Below, piece after piece: positions 57,961-64,000 of a DNA stretch of 64,000 bases (positions are counted from its first letter, which is position 1; each line of letters opens with the position of its first letter). The notes beneath the pieces are model-generated. The model ran no database searches, was not told the DNA's origin, and saw only the letters and a program-made list of their open reading frames with translations. Source of the DNA: Cyanoderma ruficeps (Eukaryota; Chordata; Aves; Passeriformes; Timaliidae); assembly GCA_008694505.1 (NCBI GenBank), contig VZDJ01000623.1:19463754-19527753 (forward strand), written 5' to 3'. A program made the translations under genes and the position numbers.

Positions 57961-58502
57961 TGTAGGAGAAGGGAATACAGGTGACCTCACCCCTGACAGG
58001 TAACAGCAGTGTTAATTACCCAATACAGCCTTGCCCCTGATGAGACACAGCTATATCCAGTAAGGATAAGTGTGATAAAAGGGAATGGGTTAGCTGGTGA
58101 GGGGAGGATCATGAAGGAAAAGGGGCTTTGAGGAGGAGGGAATGAGAGAATCATGGAAGAAGGATGCTGGAGAGCGAGAATTACTGCTGTGAGGTCAGTC
58201 TGGGTCTGCAGCTATTGCAACTGTTATTGCAACTTGCATTTATAGTCTAGCTAGATAAAAGCCTGTATTCAGAATCTGCAAACTAATTCATGCAGTCATA
58301 GTTTAGCAGGAAATAACCAGCAGTCAGAGGCTGCAAGGGAAACCTACAGCAGGAGTTTTCTGCAGCTAGAGTCAATAAATATTTGGAGTCAGGATGGCTG
58401 AGCTGTAAAGAGGAATAAATGAGGACCCTTTTCATGCTGTGATGAACAAGAAGTCTGTGTCTTGGCTCATTTCTACCCTATAACAAGAGTGCTGCAGTGA
58501 CA
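57961..58502 (+). mobile_element. probable solo LTR of an avian endogenous retrovirus
   Basis: A 542-base block starting TGTAGGAG and ending GCAGTGACA, thus with TG...CA termini. It is flanked by GAAAAT and GAAGAT, a possible 6-base target-site duplication with one mismatch. Inside, a TATA-like GATAAAAGGG (about 58074) and an AATAAA (58414-58419) are in the usual U3/R order. No gag, pol or env sequence lies beside it, so it would be a solo LTR. The end point is uncertain: TATAACA at 58487 is an alternative terminus. Confidence 0.5.
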
Positions 58503-60646
58503 GAAGATAAATAATTCTGATTATATATTTGTATGCAAACAGTTCATTAGTGTACTTTATGACTTCCCACAAATCTTGAAATGTGCAAGAGAATCTGCTT
58601 TGCATAATCTTTTGCCTGCATTGCCTGTAAGCTGTAACTGGTATTTATTATGTTTATTTTTCCAAGAAATGTAACTGAAACACAAGGACAAATGTGTCAT
58701 TCGACCTGCATCAGCAGCTCAGATTCATGGTCTTGACATTCTAAAACTCTGTTTCAAGGCAAGAAGCCAGTCTGAGATGAGTAGTGAAGCAGGACATTTT
58801 CTTCTTCATCTCAGGCAGCTAATATTTTGTTATGCCCTTAATACCTTTTTATCCAGTTGCAGCTCACCTATTCTGGAAAAAAGGTAAGTGGGAAGGGAAA
58901 CTACTTCTGTTCAGGAACCAGCTCACATTTTTCTAGCCTGTCTTTTTCTCTTTGAGCCTATAGTGCATTTTAAAGAGGAAGTCCGGTATTTCACTAAAAA
59001 AGTTTTCACCTTTGTTAAGAGCTACACTGCCCTCTAGGAGAGATGAAGGCCTGACATCCTCATAAAAAGATTTCTGTAATGTAAAACAGGGTCTCTGTTC
59101 TTCCACATGGGGAAGTGATCAAGTTTTTCCTCTACCAGCCAAGTTGCAAAAGTAAAAAAGTGGCAATCGTCCTTGTTTACCTCATCTCAGGGGGTATCCA
59201 GTCCTTTTCAGCTGACAGAACACAGTGAACCAATGAAAGGGAATTACCTGCTCCTTTGAGTCTGTCACACTCCGGGTATCAAGCAGAGTTGTCAGAGGAG
59301 CAGAGCATCCACAGCACTTGCTGGCTCCCTGTAGATTTGTGTGTTCCACATCCCTTAATTTTTTTAATGTTAAATAATGTTTGCTTTTACAGGCCAGAAG
59401 GTGTTAAAAAGCTTTGTCTATTGTCAGAATTCAAAGACAGTGCTGGGATGCTCCTGCACATTGCTCAGAGAAGGCCTGGGAGTGCTATGCAAAAGGTGAG
59501 GAGAACTGTGCCTTCCTGCTCTAGGGCTCATGGAAAGACATGAAGTATGGCTCTGCTCTTACTGCAGGAGGGTGGACAGGGGCATCCACTGTCTGACAAG
59601 ATCAAACCTCTGCACTATAACCCCAGTACTGGGCCTGCAGAGGTGATAACTGCCTTTCCTCAAGGAAAGAATACAGGCAGAATACCAGGCAAATGTAAAT
59701 GGAGAAAATTAGTCATATTTTGTGATTAAGTCTCACCAACTGGTGCTTTGAACTAGTTTGGCCAAAACATTGGGACATCTCTCCTGGGAGCAAGAGGTAG
59801 AATTGCTTAATGGAATTTTTTCTGTTGTTCCCCCCACCTTATTTGATATAATTGTCCTTGAGCAGTGCTCTCACTGGAATACTAACAAGAAGGGAAACAA
59901 AACTTTGGCACTACTATGTTAAAAATAAAAATGTGAGGTGGCCATCAAAGCACCTCACTTGACAGGGAGAGCAGGGAGCACCTGCCTGGAATCGACACCA
60001 AGGACAGGAAAACTTCAGATTTTCTGGAGGCCTGATCTTAGTTGGCTCCCAGGTGTCAGTTGTGTGCACACATCCTCAGGAGTAAGATGAAATGGAGGTA
60101 GGATGCCTTGAGAAAGCCAAGTCAAGTGTTAGAAGTACTAGTAGTAAGTGTGCAAAACCCTTCTGCAGCCTTGTAACCCCAGAAAAGCTGAAATACTAAC
60201 CATTAAACCAAAGTTTGGGAATATTTTATGAAGGCAAATAATCTCTAACAAATAAACAGGAGAACTGTGGTTCTGAAAACCACAATCATCTAAAACTGGT
60301 TTTATGCTTATAGTGGAAGGTAGAAACAGTTTCAAGCAATATTTGTTTTGCATTTAGAAGATACAGAAATTAGTCTGGTGGTGGTGTGGTGTTTGTATGC
60401 TTCTGACTCGTATAGTCAGGATTTACCCATAAGCAGCAGGAAAGAGTGTGTTATATGAAGCAGTGGCTTGAGTAACTAAATCTGATGTGGTTTGGCCCAC
60501 AGGGCCTGAGAATGTCCTAATGGTCCCTTGCTTGGTGATCACAAAGCACACACACGAGATAAGAAGGGGTTGCTCATGCCATGGGCCAACCCTGGCAGGC
60601 TGCTGGGGCTGGTACAGATAACACTCAGCTGTATTCCCACAGAAGC

Positions 60647-60652
60647 TTTATT
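60647..60652 (-). terminator. FOXM1: candidate FOXM1 poly(A) signal (minus-strand AATAAA)
   Basis: TTTATT on the plus strand, about 1.05 kb beyond the FOXM1 stop. It is the first clear canonical signal I find in the gene's direction. Confidence 0.45.
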
Positions 60653-61706
60653 AAGTATTTGGATACAGGAGTCACCACTTGTCTGCAAGCAGAAGGATTG
60701 GATCTTTGCCATGGCAATTTCTTCTATTACACAAGTTCTAGAGAACTGGAGGGAGTTGTTCTATTGCACGAAGAGATACATACCTTGTGTGTCAATTTTC
60801 AGTGGAAATGTCAGCATTCCCTTTATATGTTCTTTTTTACATTTTCAGCTGCTGACTGTAATGAGAGCACCTTTAAGCATTCAGCAGAGGCCTATCTTAC
60901 TGCAACATGTCCTCTAGGTACATAATAGACCTCTGGAATCAGAAGAGCTACATGGCTTGATCCAACCTCTTCTCCATTACAGCCTGGGAAAAGGAAGCCA
61001 AACCAAGATTTTATGCTGCAATCCAGATAACCTGTTTCAGTCTGACTTGGGTCACATATGGACAATTTTTCAGATCTTTGCTCCAGCGACCTTTAGAACA
61101 ACCTAGACCAATGTGTTTTTGAAGTAAAAAAATATAAATTTGGGCTTTTAACTAGGATAGAATACAAGATATGTGAACATATGGACAACACACTCTAGGT
61201 CAAACCCTTACCATGCCAAATATTTCCATAACCCTAAAATAATAAAATTATTATTATAATTAAGGGCTAATTTAAGGAATGTACAGTATTTACAGCCATT
61301 AAAACTAGACAGAAGATACTAAGTAATAAGGGAACAAAGTAAAGGGAGATAAGGCCAGAGCAAGGAGGAGGTTCCTGGGCTCTTTCCTATGGTAGTGAGG
61401 AGTGTGTTCATTTCCTCTGATATCTTGAGTAGCAAAGGCCATTCAGGGCCTACCTAGATGTTGTCATGATAAGAATCCCTGGAGAGAGGCTATCTCTAGC
61501 ACAAGGCTAGAGAGGTTCTGCCATCTTGTTCCATTCAAAGTCTACAGCATCTTATAAAGGAAACCCATAGCAGCTGATGGGGCTGTCTCCCAGCTTAGCA
61601 GGAGTCAATAATGCTCTTAATGGTCTTAGATTACATGAATGAATCTCAGAAGAGTGGAGTGCTTTTTGTTACATCAGAACAAGTCCAATTCAGTCCTTAG
61701 GCCACG
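60653..61706 (-). other. FOXM1: presumed FOXM1 3' UTR
   Basis: Non-coding A/T-rich sequence between the FOXM1 stop and the candidate poly(A) signal. It contains a TTATTATTAT stretch near 61245. Confidence 0.5.
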
Positions 61707-62750
61707 TCACTTCAGTTCAGGTATGAGCTGAGACCAACTAATGTCTGTTCCTAAATTTTCATCCTCAAGACCAGGAAAGCTGATATCTAGAAGGATTTTG
61801 CTGAGACTCATACAGTCATTTGCAGTGTCCAGGATAAGGCCCTCCATGAGGGACCGGTTCTCAGTAAAGCCAGAGGCTGTCAGTTCAACAGAGGATTGCT
61901 TGGAAGTGTCACGAAGAAGTGCTGGAGAGCTCGTGAGGGGCATGTGGACCACGTCACTGGACTCTGTATTGAGCAGTTCTCGAGGAGAATCAAAGAGAGG
62001 ATTTTTGAGGGGTGTGCTGTTAAAACCCAGCAAGTCCTGGTTGTCCCGGAGGGGTGTGAATGGCAACTGAAGGGTTTTCACTGGACTGAAGTCCAGCTCA
62101 TGACTTCCCTTGGCTAAGGGGTCAAGGACCTCTAATGAAGGGGTGGTGGTGGTTGAGACTTTGCTGGGAGTGGAAGAAATGGGCAATTTGCTGAAGATGT
62201 CCTTGACTGGTGTTTTAAAGGCCCCCTCTTCTCCCTGTGAGCAGCTGAGCTGTGATATGTTCTCAAGGGGCTGGTTTTCCTGGGGGAAGGGGCCGTCTGC
62301 CCCTAACTGGAAAGGGTCAAAGCTGCTGCTTTCTGGCAAAACAAGGACAGGCTCTTCTGAACAAGGCAGTGCTAGGCGCTGTTTCCTTCTGGATCTGCCC
62401 ACCTCCCTCCTTTCCCTCCTCTTTATAACTAAAGAGTCAGAAACTGCCTTAGGTGGGGACTTCAGTGTGGTGAACTGTTTCCTCTCCTTTCTGGATGAGT
62501 CTGGGAGGAACAAGCTTGGCTCTTCCTTGACCATTACAGTTGAGGCAAATGGGGACAGCCAGGGATCCAGCTGAGCGCCTTCTTCCTCCTTTTTACAAGC
62601 ACCCTCAGGGAAAGGAGACAATTCCTCACCAGGCTGGGAGCTGTTCTCCTGTACAGAATGGGATGGGGAAAATAAACCTTCATCACATTGACCCTCCTCC
62701 TTGACAGCAGCCGTGGGTAAAGAGGGTGACTCTTCTGCAGACAGTGACAT
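61707..62750 (-). CDS. FOXM1: FOXM1 final coding exon (transactivation domain)
   Basis: 347 codons plus TGA (61709-61707). Acceptor TTCATTGTAG before ATGTCACTG. The internal ATG at the exon start is not a translation start, because the preceding exon reads through into it in phase 0. Confidence 0.97.
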   Translation of the reverse strand: MSLSAEESPSLPTAAVKEEGQCDEGLFSPSHSVQENSSQPGEELSPFPEGACKKEEEGAQLDPWLSPFASTVMVKEEPSLFLPDSSRKERKQFTTLKSPPKAVSDSLVIKRRERREVGRSRRKQRLALPCSEEPVLVLPESSSFDPFQLGADGPFPQENQPLENISQLSCSQGEEGAFKTPVKDIFSKLPISSTPSKVSTTTTPSLEVLDPLAKGSHELDFSPVKTLQLPFTPLRDNQDLLGFNSTPLKNPLFDSPRELLNTESSDVVHMPLTSSPALLRDTSKQSSVELTASGFTENRSLMEGLILDTANDCMSLSKILLDISFPGLEDENLGTDISWSQLIPELK

Positions 62751-64000
62751 CTACAATGAAACACAGGTGGCATGCAGTCAGTAGGCAAGCACCTAAGCTA
62801 CCCAAAAACCCAAATAACAGTGGAAACAAAGACTGGCATTTCAGGTCAGCAGAAAGAGTGAGAGGAAGATATTCAGGAAGTAGTAACTATAACAGTCTTA
62901 GATTGATCTCTGTGAAGTTGATAGAAAGAAGCCTAAGATCACATAGGAAGGATTCTTGCTAAGTGACTGAAAGGCATACCCTTCAGAGCACTCCTGCTCT
63001 GAGGAACTTCTTGAAGTACAGGCAGAAGCAGAGCTGAATATTTCTGTAAAAAATATAACCTCTTTGATTTTTTCTTACATTATCTAAACGGGAATAACAA
63101 AATGAATGAGGACAGCTTTCCCAGAAACCACGGAAAAGGAAGAGAAAAAAAATGAGGTTATCAAAAGAAAAAGAGCACAGGAGAAAGATAAATCATAGCT
63201 GGAGAGAACATAAAGCAGCAGGCATACAAAGGAAAATAGGATTATGGTTAGACAGGACGGAAGAAGCTAAAGCTTTACAGTGTCTAAGCATACAAGAGCA
63301 GTCAGTGAGATGCCAAGAAAAAGATCTGTTTAATAGCTGTTTTTCTTGAGCCCAGAAAACTGTGAACTTCACAGAATTAGCAAACAGCAGATATGGAAAT
63401 CCTTTGGGAAGTGACTACCTGAAATATATTCTCTTTCAGAAGTTCCTTATTGTTACTTGTCTATAGGGCTATCAAAAATATGAATGTTTTAGGATCAGAA
63501 CAAAGCCATTCCTCCCATTCTTCTTTCTTCACATCCCAGCAGTAAAGAAAAATTGTCCTGACCAAGCCATAGAGCCTCCTCTAGTGAATTATAGAAACAT
63601 CCTTAGAGCAAATAAACTAGCAGGTAGTAGTCAGCCTAGAGACAGTAAAGGATAGCAAGGATTATCACTGGCTAGCTCCTATCACTTGGCTTGGAGTCCT
63701 AGATCACCTAGCAAAGATGGCCAAAGGAACCATATGAAGAAAAGGTTCATTGAAGGCAAGAGATACAGAAAAAAAAACAGACAAAAAATCCAACTCAACA
63801 CACCCCTCCTTAAAAAAATCCCTACACCCTCCCTTGCCCCCCTTAAAAAAAAAATGAAGGAAAGAAAGAGAACCACACTAACCCCCTCAAAATTCCTCGG
63901 AAAACAAGAAACCAACCTTTGGAGCAATGCAGACACGCTTATTGCTCTGCAAAGCCTCCGAGCTGTTAAGGGATGCTCCCTGTGCCATGGACAGAGGAAC
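61707..64000 (-). CDS. FOXM1: FOXM1, forkhead box M1 transcription factor, C-terminal exons only (5' truncated by window)
   Basis: Two minus-strand exons are visible: 64000-63917 (partial) and 62750-61707. They join in phase 0 at SNKRVCIAPK|MSLSAEES and together give 375 codons plus TGA. The last exon is the regulatory and transactivation tail. It has two VKEE/VKEEP sumoylation-like motifs and a basic patch (RRERREVGRSRRKQRLALP). Many Ser/Thr-Pro sites suited to cyclin-dependent kinases follow (FKTPVKD, ISSTPSK, LDFSPVK, PFTPLRD, NSTPLKN, FDSPREL). It closes with the conserved acidic activation domain NRSLMEGLILDT ... LSKILLDISFPGLEDE, ending WSQLIPELK. The forkhead domain lies beyond the window. 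FOXM1 drives G2/M gene expression, and in human it is regulated by CDK and PLK1 phosphorylation of this tail. Confidence 0.97.
62751..63916 (-). other. FOXM1: FOXM1 intron before the last exon
   Basis: 1.17 kb GT-AG intron, A-rich on the plus strand with several A runs near 63770-63860. The donor is AAG|GTTGGT, weak at positions +3 to +5. Confidence 0.85.
63917..64000 (-). CDS. FOXM1: FOXM1 penultimate exon, 3' part
   Basis: 28 codons to the window edge, including MAQGASLNSSEALQSNKR and VCIAPK. Human FOXM1 has SNKRVLIAPK at the same place. The exon continues beyond the window. Confidence 0.92.

Larger units (their letters stand above)
50291..60646. other. intergenic, NRIP2 to FOXM1
   Basis: About 10 kb with no coding gene I can recognise; open frames are short and without homology. 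It contains a CR1 tail (55661-55911), an AT-rich patch with a 15-base direct repeat (54063-54106), a poly(A) run with an N (57937-57954) and a probable LTR (57961-58502). In human, TEX52 lies between NRIP2 and FOXM1; I could not identify it here. Confidence 0.6.

Noticed and set aside
60528..60925. Overlapping plus-strand open frames of 129 and 114 codons near the FOXM1 3' end
   Set aside because: No recognisable domain. They are antisense to the presumed end of FOXM1 and overlap each other in different frames, so they are likely chance.

Overview
The window is vertebrate nuclear DNA, most likely from a bird. Evidence: multi-exon genes with GT-AG introns, several CR1-type LINE fragments with typical 3' tails, and one LTR resembling avian endogenous retrovirus LTRs. 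The gene order FKBP4(+) - ITFG2(+) - NRIP2(-) - FOXM1(-) is the conserved block I know from human 12p13. I cannot name the species. Isolated single N bases at 1897, 50056 and 57954, all in or next to simple sequence, are assembly ambiguities.

Layout. 1-345 is a CpG-rich shore, and FKBP4 runs from there to about 17.5 kb. Coding exons 2-10 (3036-15594) are all visible with consistent phases; exon 1, with the start codon, appears to lie upstream of base 1. FKBP4 introns 3 and 9 and its presumed 3' UTR each carry an antisense CR1 fragment. ITFG2 starts in a CpG island at about 19.45 kb. Its complete 12-exon coding region (19571-28805, 457 codons plus stop) is read, with a likely poly(A) signal at 30131. 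From 30.2 to 36.4 kb I see no gene; this stretch holds a minisatellite next to a degenerate telomere-like (TTAGGG-like) tract at 33.9-34.6 kb. NRIP2 lies on the minus strand from 49564 down to 36650, with six coding exons (254 codons plus stop) pieced together by homology and splice phase. From 50.3 to 60.6 kb I recognise no gene; it contains a GT-rich repeat, a CR1 tail, an AT-rich patch and a probable solo LTR. The window ends inside FOXM1 (minus strand), with its large final coding exon (61707-62750) and the 3' part of the preceding exon (63917-64000).

The four genes do not form an operon-like system; they are neighbours by conserved synteny. FKBP4 is an Hsp90 co-chaperone immunophilin. 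ITFG2 is a subunit of KICSTOR, a lysosomal mTORC1 regulator. NRIP2 is a nuclear-receptor-interacting protein with a retropepsin-like fold. FOXM1 is a cell-cycle transcription factor. I found no undescribed multi-gene system. The observations most worth following are an Asp-to-Asn change in the presumed catalytic D-T-G of NRIP2, the telomere-like tract with its flanking minisatellite, an exon-end duplication in ITFG2, and a triplet of near-palindromic TAATTG-containing motifs in NRIP2 intron 2.
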